Notes under the pieces: generated by a model | Seen by the model: only the letters and a program-made list of their open reading frames with translations | The model's database searches: none | Told to the model about the DNA's origin: nothing | Part shown: piece after piece, positions 45,811 to 55,809 of the stretch | How the letters are laid out: every line of letters starts with the position of its first letter | How positions within the stretch are numbered: position 1 is the first letter of the stretch | Made by a program: the position numbers and the translations under genes | NCBI RefSeq assembly: GCF_024323335.1 | Contig: NC_066584.1 | Coordinates: 268,080,344 to 268,144,343, forward strand | Reading direction: 5' to 3' | DNA from: Lathyrus oleraceus | Taxonomy: Eukaryota; Streptophyta; Magnoliopsida; Fabales; Fabaceae | Length of the DNA stretch: 64,000 nt

Positions 45811-45962
45811 CTAGATTGCCCCAGGGTGAGGTACTCAATCTAGCAGGATGCAAACATTCTCTTTTTTTTCCATGTCTCTAACTTTTGCCTGGATCACCCT
45901 TGCGGGTTCTCCACCGAGACGCTCATTTTTGCCTAAGCCGCCCTTTCGGGTTTTCAACTTAG
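45811..45962 (-). other. Three-hairpin array after O1's integrase stop codon
   Basis: In minus order the stems are CTAAG/CTTAG (45962-45933) enclosing ACCCGAAAGGG, TGGA/TCCA (45913-45890) enclosing ACCCGCAAGGGT, and CTAGATTG/CAATCTAG (45843-45811). GAAA and GCAA are GNRA-type tetraloops. Each hairpin is followed by GGCAAAAA or GGCAAAAG. The first starts 36 bases after the stop codon. Confidence 0.78.
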
Positions 45963-45998
45963 CGAGCTATTCTGTTTTTCTTTTGCATATATTTTTTT

Positions 45999-46940
45999 TT
46001 AGGCAAAGTATTTCTTGACTGCATCTGAATTCACAGGACGAGTGAAATCCTCCCCATCCATTGTTGTAAGCATCAAAGCACCGCCTGAAAAGGCTCTCTT
46101 AACAACATATGGACCCTCGTAGTTTGGAGTCCACTTGCCCCTGGAATCGGGCGCGAAAGACAAGACTTTCTTGAGCACGAGGTCACCTTCTCGGAACACA
46201 CGAGGCTTGACCTTATTATCGAATGCTTTCTTCATTCTCTGCTGATATAACTGACCATGGCACATGGCAGTCAATCTTTTCTCTTCAATCAAATTTAGTT
46301 GGTCATAACGACTCTGAATCCATTCAGCATCAGTCAACTTGGCTTCCATCATGACTCTCATTGATGGGATCTCCACCTCTACTGGGAGAACAACCTCCAT
46401 GCCGTAAACAAGAGAGAAAGGGGTTGCCCCTGTTGAAGTACGGACAGATGTACGATAACCATGCAAAGCAAATGGCAGCATCTCATGCCAATCTTTGTAC
46501 GCAACTGTCATCTTCTGGATAATCTTCTTGATATTCTTATTAGCAGCTTCAACAACCCCATTCATCTTGGGCCTGTAAGGAGAAGAATTATGGTGTGCAA
46601 TCTTGAACTCAGCGCACAACTCATCCATCATCTTATTATTCAGATTAGGTCCATTATCAGTAATGATCTTATCTAGCACACCATAACGGCAAATCAGCTG
46701 GTTCTTGATAAACTTCACGACCACCTGCCTGGTCACATTCACATACGAAGCGGCTTCAACCCATTTGGTGAAGTAATCAATTGCTACGAGAATAAACCTG
46801 TGTCCATTGGACGCTTTTGGTTCAATCATGTCGATCATGTCAATTCCCCACATAGAGAAAGGCCATGGTGATGAAATCACATTCAGAAGTGTCGGAGGAA
46901 TATGAATCTTATCCGCATAAATCTGACACTTGTGGCATTT
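45999..46940 (-). pseudogene. Integrase of O1
   Basis: The frame continues from RT after one TAG (46941-46943), which falls inside the HHCC zinc-binding region just before KCHKCQIYADK. The core shows D in GIDMIDMIEP, D in IITDNGPNLN and E in NGVVEAANKNIKK, the D,D-35-E triad. The tail has KWTPNYEGPYVVKRAF and ends DAVKKYFA. Integrase inserts the DNA copy into the nucleus. D has an arginine where O1 has the stop. Apart from that single codon nothing looks broken, so read-through or a very recent loss is possible. Confidence 0.92.
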
Positions 46941-49461
46941 CTACACATATTTGCAGCAGTCAGACTCCATTGTTAGCCAATAGTAGCCTGCTCTCAACAT
47001 CTTTCTAGCCATGGCATGTCCATTGGAATGAGTACCAAATGAACCCTCATGGACCTCAGTCATCAACAGGTTTGTTTCGTGTCTATCCACGCATCTGAGC
47101 AAAACCATGTCAAAATTTCTCTTATAAAGCACCTCACCACTGAGGTAGAAACTGCCTGACAACCTTCTCAAAGTTTTCCTATCTTTCACAGATGCCCCAG
47201 GCGGGTAGACCTGGTTCTGGAGGAAATTCTTGATATCAAAATACCAAGGCTTGTCATCATTCACTTCTTCAACTGCAAACACGTGAGCTGGTCTATCCAA
47301 GCGCATCACGGCAATGTTGGGCACTTCATTCCAATACTTGACCACAATCATCGAAGCAAGCGTAGCAAGCGCATCTGGCATCCGATTATCCTCTCGAGGA
47401 ATATGATGAAAGTCAACTTCTGTAAAGAATGTCGAAATCCTTCTTGCATAATCTCTGTACGGAATGAGACCTGGCTGATTCGTCTCCCATTCACCCTTGA
47501 TCTGATTAACAACTAGGGCTGAATCACCATACACATCAAGATGCTTGATTCTCAAATCAATACACTCTTCCAATCCCATAATACAGGCCTCGTACTCAGC
47601 CATGTTATTCATGCATTTGAAAGTTAGCCTTGCTGTAAACGGAATATGCGTGCCATGAGGAGTAATGATTACTGCCCCAATTCCATTTCCATACTGATTT
47701 ACAGCGCTATCAAACACCATCGTCCATCTGGAACCAGGTTCCGGACCTTCATCAAGTGTAGGCTCATCACAATCTTTCATCTTCAAATACAGAATCTCCT
47801 CATCTAGGAAGTCGTACTGAACAGACTGATGATCTTCAATCGGCTGGTGCGCTAGATGGTCAGCCAAGATACTACCTTTGATAGCTTTCTGAGCTCGATA
47901 CTCGATATCATACTCAGACAACAACATCTGCCAACGGGCAATCCTCCCAGTTAAAGCAGGCTTCTCGAAGATATACTTAATTGGATCAATCCTGGATATC
48001 AACCAAGTTGTATGATTTATCATGTACTGGCGCAAACGCTTAGCAGCCCAAGCCAAAGCACAGCACGTCTTCTCAAGCATTAAGTATCGAGACTCACAAT
48101 CAGTAAACTTCTTACTGAGGTAGTAAATAGCAGATTCTTTCTTCCCTGATTCATCTTGTTGACCGAGTACACAACCCATCGAGTCTTCAAGAACAGTCAA
48201 ATACATAATCAGAGGTCTTCCTTCTATAGGAAGAGACAAGATCGGAGGTTCAGACAGATACTCTTTGATACTGTCGAAAGCTTTCTGGCAATCCTCGGTC
48301 CAATCATGAGACTGATCTTTCCGGAGGAGCTTGAATATCGGCGCACATGTGGCAGTCATGTGGGATATAAATCTGGAAATGTAATTCAAGCGGCCAAGAA
48401 AACCTCGGACTTGCTTCTCAGTTTTGGGTGCAGGCATCTCTTGTATTGCTTTGACCTTTGCAGGATCAACCCCAATACCTCTTTCGCTGACGACGAAACC
48501 CAATAACTTGCCGGAACGGACTCCAAATGTACATTTGTTCGGATTCAGACGAAGTCTGAACTTCCTCAGACGCTGAAAAAGCTTCAACAAATGCTTAACA
48601 TGTTCAACTTCCGTTCGGGATTTAGCAATCATATCGTCAACATAGACCTCTATCTCCTTGTGCATCATATCATGAAACAAGGTAGTCATAGCACGTTGAT
48701 ACGTGGCTCCGGCGTTCTTCAAACCGAAGGGCATCACTCGATAACAGAATGTTCCCCAAGGTGTGATGAATGTTGTCTTCTCCATATCTTCGGGTGCCAT
48801 TTTGATTTGATTATATCCGAAAAAACCGTCCATAAACGAAAAGACTTTGAATTTAGCTGTATTGTCTACCAACATATCAATGTGTGGTAGAGGAAAATCA
48901 TCTTTAGGACTAGCTTTGTTCAAATCTCTGTAATCAATACACATACGGACTTTTCCGTCTTTCTTAGGAACAGGCACAATATTGGCCACCCATTGAGGAT
49001 ATGTAGAAGTCACCAGAAACCCCGCATCAATTTTCTCCTGAACTTCCTCTTTGATCTTCACTGCCATATCTGGATGAGTTCTTCTGAGCTTCTGCTTCAC
49101 TGGCACGCACTCAGGCTTCAAAGGCAGGAAATGTTGCACAATATCTGTATCTAGACCCGGTATGTCTTCATATGACCAAGCAAAGATATCAGAATATTCT
49201 CGTAGCAAACTGATCAACCCCTTCTTGACAGACTCTTCAAGAAGTGCCCCAATCTTCACCATGCGAACACAATCCTCAGACCCCAAGTGGACTGTTTCCA
49301 GATCTTCAAGGTGCGGCTGAATGATCTTCTTCTCGTGCTCAAGGAGACGGGTAATCTCATCAGGAATCCCTTCAACATCATCTTCCTCTGCCTCAAATAC
49401 AGGGAATTCAAAATTGGGAGATGGCGTTGGATCATTATGTTCAATGGGTTTTAGAATCAAC
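46941..49461 (-). CDS. Reverse transcriptase and RNase H of O1 (pol)
   Basis: About 839 codons, open throughout. The first residue should come from splicing at CAG (49462) and not from an ATG. RT motifs are VPKKDGKVRMCIDYRDLNKA, FSFMDGFFGYNQIKM, PFGLKNAGATYQRAM and YVDD (about residue 272). RNase H begins near residue 575 with VFDSAVNQYGNG (FDGA in D), then MAEYEACIMGLE and YGDSALVVNQ. The zinc-binding part of integrase begins near the end (THSNGHAMARK). It makes DNA from element RNA in the particle. Downstream integrase is in frame after one stop. Confidence 0.93.
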
Positions 49462-49725
49462 CTGCATAATGATTTTGGTTAATGAAAAAACTTCAGAATT
49501 TAAACAAGCAAACCATTATGCAGATGAAAAATGTTGCTTTTATTCTTGTTTTTATGGTTTTTTGTGATCACTGATTTCATGCAAAAAGCAAAAAGTGAAA
49601 ACAAATGGAAAAACAAATGTTTAACAATGCATTAATTGAATGAAAATATCATTGTATAAATGCTGCCAACAATGTCATCACTTCTCCTTTTGGCATGGGA
49701 GAAGGGTTTTGAACAAAGTGAACAA
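49462..49725 (-). other. Intron-like gap between protease and RT of O1
   Basis: About 264 bp, A/T-rich, ending ATCATTATGCAG at 49462. Ogre is known to have an intron here. The acceptor motif CATCAT..TGCAG is shared by A and D. No canonical GT donor stands out at the protease end; CTACGGTCATCC upstream is a weak candidate. Confidence 0.55.
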
Positions 49726-52700
49726 TTACTCTGATCTATGGATGACCGTAGGAACATCTACAGCGACCCAATTGTGGCAGACACCACCAGGTATGATGAA
49801 GTTGCTCAAGTCCTCTGCATCCTCTTCCAAGATAGCAGCAGCTTCCTCAGCTTGGTCAGCATGGATGAAACCTCCACTCTTGAACAGCCCATGCTCGTTG
49901 AATTCCCCAGAACAATAGCCAATGCCAGCCCGGGATCGGTTGTCTTCAAGCTCAATCATCTTCCCCAAACCAGCAACTGCACCACATTCAATGGCTAGTT
50001 TCGCATCTCGGTAGGAAGTAAATGAAGGAGACTTCTTCTCGATCGGCTCAGCAATAGATAAAGCTTGGAACGGAGTTCCAACTTCATCCTCAACATCGAT
50101 GTACGAGAAAGAAGACAGGTGGCTAACTAGGAGAGCCTTTTCTCCCCCTACCACAACCAGTTTCTTATTCTTCACGAATTTCAGCTTCTGGTGTAGGGTG
50201 GATGTCACGGCGCCAGCCTCGTGAATCCATGGTCTACCAAGGAAACAGCTATAAGATGGGTGGATATCCATAACCTGGAAGGTAACCTGGAAATCGCTTG
50301 GTCCAATCTTGATCGGGAGATCAACTTCCCCAATCACGGTCTTGCGTGACCCATCAAAAGCTTTCACAACAACACCACTCTGCCTCATGGGAGGCCCCTG
50401 ATATGACAATCTAGAGAGTGTGGTCTTTGGCAATACATTCAGAGATGATCCAGTGTCCACCAGCACGTTGGACATGGCATCAGTCTTGCAGTTCATAGAA
50501 ATATGTAGAGCCATGTTATGGTCTCTTCCCTCCTCAGGGAGATCAGTGTCACAGAAACTCAAAGTGTTGCAAGCAGTGATGTTTGCAACTATACTGTCAA
50601 ACTGTTCTATTGTGACATCGTGATCAACATAGGCCAGATCCAAAACTTTCTGCAGAGCCTCCCTATGGGGTTCTGAATTCAGCAGCAAAGATAATACGGA
50701 GATTTTGGATGGCGTTTGTAGAAGCTGGTCTACAACATTGTACTCACTCTTCTTGATGAGCCTCAGCATCTCATCGCATTCTTCATTCACAGTGCCACTC
50801 GGGCCAATAGAAGAAGCAGGAGTCTTTTGTACAGAGGAGGGTTTGGCAACAGCAAGTGCCGGATTCTGAACATTCACAGCCGTCCCAACCGGACGCTCAG
50901 CAGTATCAGAAGCAACATGAGGCTTCGGGGGTGCAGAAAATACACGACCACTCCGGGTCAACCCACTCACGTCAGCAATATTGGTAACAGAGGTTGAAGG
51001 CAATGGCACTTCCTTCCCATCTTCCACAGCAACGGGATTATAACGAAAGGGAATAGCTTTCTCAGAAGCATAAGGCACAGGGCCTGCAGGCTTGATTATT
51101 AGAGAAGGAGAGACCTTCGGCTTGCTGCCATCATAACGAATGACAACAGGCTCGGGCAGCTTGAACACAGGGGAAATAACATTCACTTCTGGTTCGTTTT
51201 CATCAACATTACGGTTCTGAAGAATCTCTATAGTTCCCTCATCCCACAGCTCTTGAAGCTCTCTTCGCACTTGGCGACAACCCAGACGGTTAACAGAACA
51301 GATGCGGCATCTGTCATGGTCATGCTCCATATGGCTGTATTGGCACAGCAAACGATGCAACTCGACCAATGACTGTCGAATATGACTCACATATTTGACT
51401 TTATATTTCCCAGGGCACTCCTGGACCATGTTCACTGATTTCCCATGCTCGGGAAATGGGGTCTTTGTAACATTGGGGCCTGAGTCCTCGAAGCTCAGAA
51501 TACCACACCGCATAAGGTCTTGAACCTTAGTCTTCAACGGATAACAATTCTCGATGTTATGTCCCGGAGCACCAGAATGATACACACAGTGTTGATCTGG
51601 CTTGTACCACCACTGCGGATTCGCAGGCACAGCTGGAGGATCCCTGGGAGTAACCAACTTCCTTTCCAACAAGGAAGGATACAATTCAGCATATGACATA
51701 GGAATGGGATCGAAGCTGATCTTCTTCCTATCATAGTTTAAGTTGGCTTGGTTACTAGTACTGCCACGAGGCTGGTAAGCCTGTTGCTGTGGAAGGTGCT
51801 GCTGTTGATACTGAGGTTGTTGCTGATGCTGATGCTGATTGGGCTGCTGATATTGAGCATTATCCCTGAAAACAGGTGCTATATGAGCCACCTGGTGCTG
51901 ATTGCTGGTACGACGTACTGGCTTCCTCTGCACAGAGGGTCTTCTTGGTTTAGCATGGGATTGCACAACATGTGCCTCCCCATCTTTCTTCTTAAACGCC
52001 CCATACCGTTTAGAAGAGCTCTCATCTTTACTCAAACGTCCTTCACGGACACCTTCCTCCAGACGCATCCCCATGTTCACCATCTCGGTGAAATCAGAGG
52101 GAGCACTAGCTACCATCCGCTCATAATAGAATGAGCTAAGAGTCTTCAAAAAGATCTTAGTCATTTCTTTCTCTTCTAGCGGAGGAGTAATCTGAGCAGC
52201 CATCTCCCGCCACCTCTGGGCGTACTCCTTAAATGTCTCTTTATCCTTCTGAGACATGGCCCTGAGTTGATCACGGTCAGGCGCCATATCAACATTGTAT
52301 TTGTACTGCTTGACGAAGGCTTCGCCAAGATCGTTGAAGGACCGGATGTTTGCACTATCAAGGCTCATATACCAGCGAAGAGCCGCACCGGACAAACTAT
52401 CCTGGAAATAATGGATCAGAAGCTGATCATTATCTGTTTGCGTAGACATTTTCCTGGCATACATAACCAGGTGAGCGAGAGGGCAGGTGTTTCCCTTGTA
52501 TTTTTCAAAGTCAGGCACTTTGAACTTGATTGGGATCTTTACACCGGGAACAAGGCAAAGTTCAGCAGCGGACTTGCCAAACAGATCTTTCCCTCTGAGG
52601 GTCTTCAATTCCTTACGCAGCTCAAGAAATTGACCATTCATTGCTTCCATCTTCTCATTGACATCTGGGCCCTCAGACGGCTCAGAATGATAGATGGTAT

Positions 52701-53031
52701 CGTCTACCCTAGGAATGGTATGCACGACAGGAGGAGCAGCAACAAGGATCGGGCTAGATGCCGGCATAGAAGAAAAAGTCGGAGCTGGAATATCAGGCAT
52801 GTAACCCGGAGGCATACCCCAAGGAAACCCGGTTGGCATGGCATTAGGCATGAAATGAGCATTGGCAGCTGGCACAGTCGGAGCAACGACTTCAGAAATC
52901 ACCGTCCTCTGGGGAGGAGTTGCAGGAGGTGGAGAAGGTTGATTCTGAGCAGACAGAAACTGCTCCATCAGGGCACTCAGACGAGCGACTTCTTCCTTCA
53001 ATTCTCTGTTCTCTTGTTCCAATTGATCCAT
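49726..53031 (-). CDS. Gag-protease polyprotein of O1, intact
   Basis: I chose ATG at 53031 (MDQLEQENRELKEEVARL), which starts the conserved coiled coil; the frame is open about 55 codons further up but without an ATG. 1,101 residues. A coiled coil lies at about 1-30, and a Pro-rich stretch at 30-120. The capsid-type Retrotrans_gag region lies at about 170-310 (LLIHYFQDSLSGAALRWYM, FKEYAQRWREMA), with a Gln-rich tract near 410-460. The knuckle-like CVYHSGAPGHNIENC is near 485, and a second Cys/His cluster follows. The aspartic protease VLVDTGSSLNVLP lies near 857, with GRPWIHEAGAVTSTLHQ after it. The DTG is intact. It forms particles and cleaves itself; pol follows through the intron-like gap. 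Confidence 0.93.
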   Translation of the reverse strand: MDQLEQENRELKEEVARLSALMEQFLSAQNQPSPPPATPPQRTVISEVVAPTVPAANAHFMPNAMPTGFPWGMPPGYMPDIPAPTFSSMPASSPILVAAPPVVHTIPRVDDTIYHSEPSEGPDVNEKMEAMNGQFLELRKELKTLRGKDLFGKSAAELCLVPGVKIPIKFKVPDFEKYKGNTCPLAHLVMYARKMSTQTDNDQLLIHYFQDSLSGAALRWYMSLDSANIRSFNDLGEAFVKQYKYNVDMAPDRDQLRAMSQKDKETFKEYAQRWREMAAQITPPLEEKEMTKIFLKTLSSFYYERMVASAPSDFTEMVNMGMRLEEGVREGRLSKDESSSKRYGAFKKKDGEAHVVQSHAKPRRPSVQRKPVRRTSNQHQVAHIAPVFRDNAQYQQPNQHQHQQQPQYQQQHLPQQQAYQPRGSTSNQANLNYDRKKISFDPIPMSYAELYPSLLERKLVTPRDPPAVPANPQWWYKPDQHCVYHSGAPGHNIENCYPLKTKVQDLMRCGILSFEDSGPNVTKTPFPEHGKSVNMVQECPGKYKVKYVSHIRQSLVELHRLLCQYSHMEHDHDRCRICSVNRLGCRQVRRELQELWDEGTIEILQNRNVDENEPEVNVISPVFKLPEPVVIRYDGSKPKVSPSLIIKPAGPVPYASEKAIPFRYNPVAVEDGKEVPLPSTSVTNIADVSGLTRSGRVFSAPPKPHVASDTAERPVGTAVNVQNPALAVAKPSSVQKTPASSIGPSGTVNEECDEMLRLIKKSEYNVVDQLLQTPSKISVLSLLLNSEPHREALQKVLDLAYVDHDVTIEQFDSIVANITACNTLSFCDTDLPEEGRDHNMALHISMNCKTDAMSNVLVDTGSSLNVLPKTTLSRLSYQGPPMRQSGVVVKAFDGSRKTVIGEVDLPIKIGPSDFQVTFQVMDIHPSYSCFLGRPWIHEAGAVTSTLHQKLKFVKNKKLVVVGGEKALLVSHLSSFSYIDVEDEVGTPFQALSIAEPIEKKSPSFTSYRDAKLAIECGAVAGLGKMIELEDNRSRAGIGYCSGEFNEHGLFKSGGFIHADQAEEAAAILEEDAEDLSNFIIPGGVCHNWVAVDVPTVIHRSE

Positions 53032-53335
53032 TACTCTTTTAGAATTGGCTCTGGTATAGTACCAGTGAGTCAGCTTGTCTTCAAAATAAATGAAGAGCAC
53101 AGAGTTAGGCCACAGACAAGAAGACCAAGAACGAGATACCTGCTTATGCAAAATGATGCATGCAATGTTTGTGCATATGCTTTGTTTTATTTTCAAGGAA
53201 CTTTTAGGGCATTTATTAGCAAGTTTGAATTTTTAAGCATTTAATCGCATATGGAAAAATATCTCATCAAATATCTTTGAAACAAAGAAGTACAACATTT
53301 TTGATTATTACAAAGGGAAAAAGAAAATAAACATC
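53032..53335 (-). other. Spacer between ORF1 and gag of O1
   Basis: About 300 bp with no gene. It has an A/T-rich core. It could hold the signal that lets ribosomes or splicing reach gag after ORF1, but no such signal is recognisable. Confidence 0.5.
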
Positions 53336-54784
53336 CTATGGATCCCTAGAAGCTCGAGATGCTGGAAGACGAGATGCACAAAGCTTCTTGATCTCTCTCT
53401 CATAGGCTGCTTCCATATCTGCTTTCTCCTTTGCAAGTCGATCATACTTCCTCTTCCAGAATTTGGAAGACTGAGGAAGCAGAGAAGTCCAAGTATCATT
53501 CGGATCGTCGATCACCTGATGCTCGAGAAACTCAATCAGAGCGTCCTTCTCCTTAAGCTGATGAAGCAACTCTTCTCTTTCACGGATCCAAGCACGTGAA
53601 AGGTCTTATTCTCTCAACTCCTCTACGCCTTGGTTGGGGAGGGTTGAAGGCCCAGCCACATCCAACGGTGTAGGTCTCGGATGATCATACGGCATAAGGT
53701 ACTCAGAAGCTCTCTATCTGACCCAAGAGGTATATGGCTCCAAAGCAATGCAATTCTTCGGACCCAATTCATTCCTACCCTTCTTATGAATATTGCGCCA
53801 AGCGCGGACAAATCCGGCTTTCAGGCCTTGGGGATCTTTACCCTCCTGAAAGAACACACCTTCTAACAGAATGTTATGACGTTTATCCTTTAGGGGGAAC
53901 CCAAGCTGACGACGTGCTAAGATAGGGTTGTAGCTGATCCCACCACATGTACCAAGAAGAGGCACATTAGGGAATTCACCACAATAGTCAATAATCTGCA
54001 CAGTATCATACACGCGATCATACCAAGAGATATCATCATTAGTGAGAGACATGAGTCTCTGAGACCACCGTAGACATCCCTTGTTCTCCTTGAAAGCGAC
54101 CGTCTGCGACAAGTGAGAAATAAACCACTTATACAGCAGAGGCAAACAGCACACAATAACTCCTCCGCCCTTTGCATTCCTCAGATGCAAAGAGACATAG
54201 GCATCACCCAACAGAGTTGGAACAGGATTAAGAACTGAAAAGATCCTAATGGCGTTCACATCCACAAATTTGTTGATGTTGGGGAACAATACCAAACCAT
54301 AGATGAGCAGCACAAATAAAGCCTCAAAGGCATCCTCACTCATGGCCTTCCCATAAATGGTAGCTTGAGCGATGAGGAAATCAGAAGGAAGACCCTGAAT
54401 TCCACCTTTGGTAGTCAGATTAGCTTTAATCAAAGATTCATCTATGTGCAACAAGTCTGCAATCTCTCGAGAAGTCGGAATACTCTCAAAGCCACTGAAC
54501 GGCACCTGATCCAGAATCGGGATCCCAATAAGATGAGAATACTCCTCCAAGGTAGGCAACAACTGGAAGTCCGGAAAAGAGAAGCAGTGATACAGAGGAT
54601 CATAAAACTGAGCCAGAGTACTCATCAGTCCCTCATCAACCTGAGTAGTCAATAGAGGCAGAAGCTTCCCATAGCGAGCTTTGAAACCCAAGGGATCTAA
54701 TACATAAGATGTCAGATTCCTTAACTCTTTCACATCGGGTTGTCTAAAGCTGTACTTCTTTGTATGCCTTTTCGGTCTTTCCAT
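53336..54784 (-). pseudogene. Ogre ORF1 of O1, two nonsense codons
   Basis: ATG at 54784 (MERPKRHTKKYSF). The first 356 codons form a conserved helical domain: LTSYVLDPLGFK, FYDPLYHCFSFPDFQL, VLLIYGLVLFPNINKFVDVN, NPVPTLLGDAYVSLHLRN, CCLPLLYKWF and LARRQLGFPL. Stops at 53714-53716 (TAG) and about 53605-53607 (TAA) interrupt it. The same frame then continues with a Lys/Glu-rich coiled coil (EELLHQLKEKDALIEFLEHQ, RKYDRLAKEKADMEAAY) to 53336. ORF1 is characteristic of Ogre and its role is unknown. The fold resembles plant mobile / DUF7745-type domains by memory only. F carries an older copy. Confidence 0.88.
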
Positions 54785-55790
54785 GTCTAAAATTTTTGCA
54801 AATAAACCCTTTAAGTTCCTTGGAAATTTTCTGATTTTTCTGATGACATGAAGTGCAGATGAATGCATGAATGCATGAATGCAACAATCACACTCAAGGA
54901 TCAAGCAAGTCACACCAGACAAAGGTCATGGGAAAGCTCATAGTATCCCTAATATCAACCATCCATTTTGGTGGATTATGGTTTTCACCTTATCAACACC
55001 CAAGTTCCATTGATATTAACGATACATGAACCGGCTTGAACATCCTTAATATCAATCATCCGTTTTGGTGGATTTAGGTTTTACACCTTATCGACACCCA
55101 GGTTCCATTGATATTAAGGTTGTCTGAACGACTCAACCATGAATCACGGGTTTGCTGAGAGTCACGAGCATGGAGTCTCGGTTAAGAACCACCCAAAGGG
55201 AGTGTACTAGGGTTTAAACCTGCAAGACATGTTCTACCAGAGGTTCCCATAATCATCGTCCCATCTTTCGGATATTATCGGAGAAACGAATACTCGTATT
55301 CCAAAAATATTCTCAAGAGAGACTCTTATGAGTGTAGTATCGCGTAACAATCGCATCAGAACTGACATCTGAACGACCTCCGCACTACGTCCTAAAAATA
55401 GGCCAAGATGGGCTTGGTAAACTAAGGTCCTTGGCTTCTAAGGCACATGATTGAAAGAATAATGCCTAACCACAAATGACTTGTGTGACATTATTAATCC
55501 AACATGACCTCCACCAAGTGAATGGACTCACAAGTCAACTGGCTAAGGAATACTCCACACCATTTAACAAGACTATGCCATTCTCCTATCCTATGGTGCA
55601 CTCGAGTTCGGGTATAGAACTCATCTCACAGAGATCACCAAAGCAAACAGCAATTGTATATCAAGCAATTCAAACATTACAATCAATACAGTTATCCCAA
55701 ATTGTACAAAAATATGTCAAATAACAGATAACAAATATCACACAACAAGGGTGAAAAGTAGGCAATACCCACTGAGGAAGGTCTAACGTT
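54785..55790 (-). other. Leader of O1 with a duplicated hairpin
   Basis: Two tandem copies of a unit of about 97 bp lie at 54946-55023 and 55042-55121. Each starts near CCTTAATATCAAT and ends ATTGATATTAAGG. In the second copy the 13-bp arms (55043-55055 and 55107-55119) pair perfectly; in the first, nine bases pair (54950-54958 with 55010-55018). F's leader has one copy. No gene is seen in the leader. Confidence 0.75.
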
Positions 55791-55809
55791 GTCCCCAGTG
55801 GAGTCGCCA
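55791..55809 (-). other. PBS of O1
   Basis: Minus strand TGGCGACTCCACTGGGGAC, six bases (GAAAAG) after the LTR end. It differs by one base in 18 from the complement of the tRNA-Arg(ACG) 3' end as I recall it. Confidence 0.9.

Noticed and set aside
52267..53244. A 325-residue plus-strand open frame
   Set aside because: It is the antisense of O1's gag, which has clear family motifs on the minus strand. The plus-strand translation shows none.
55791..55809. A tRNA-Arg gene or fragment
   Set aside because: The sequence is the complement of the tRNA 3' end, sits right after the LTR, and no tRNA body is present. It is the PBS.
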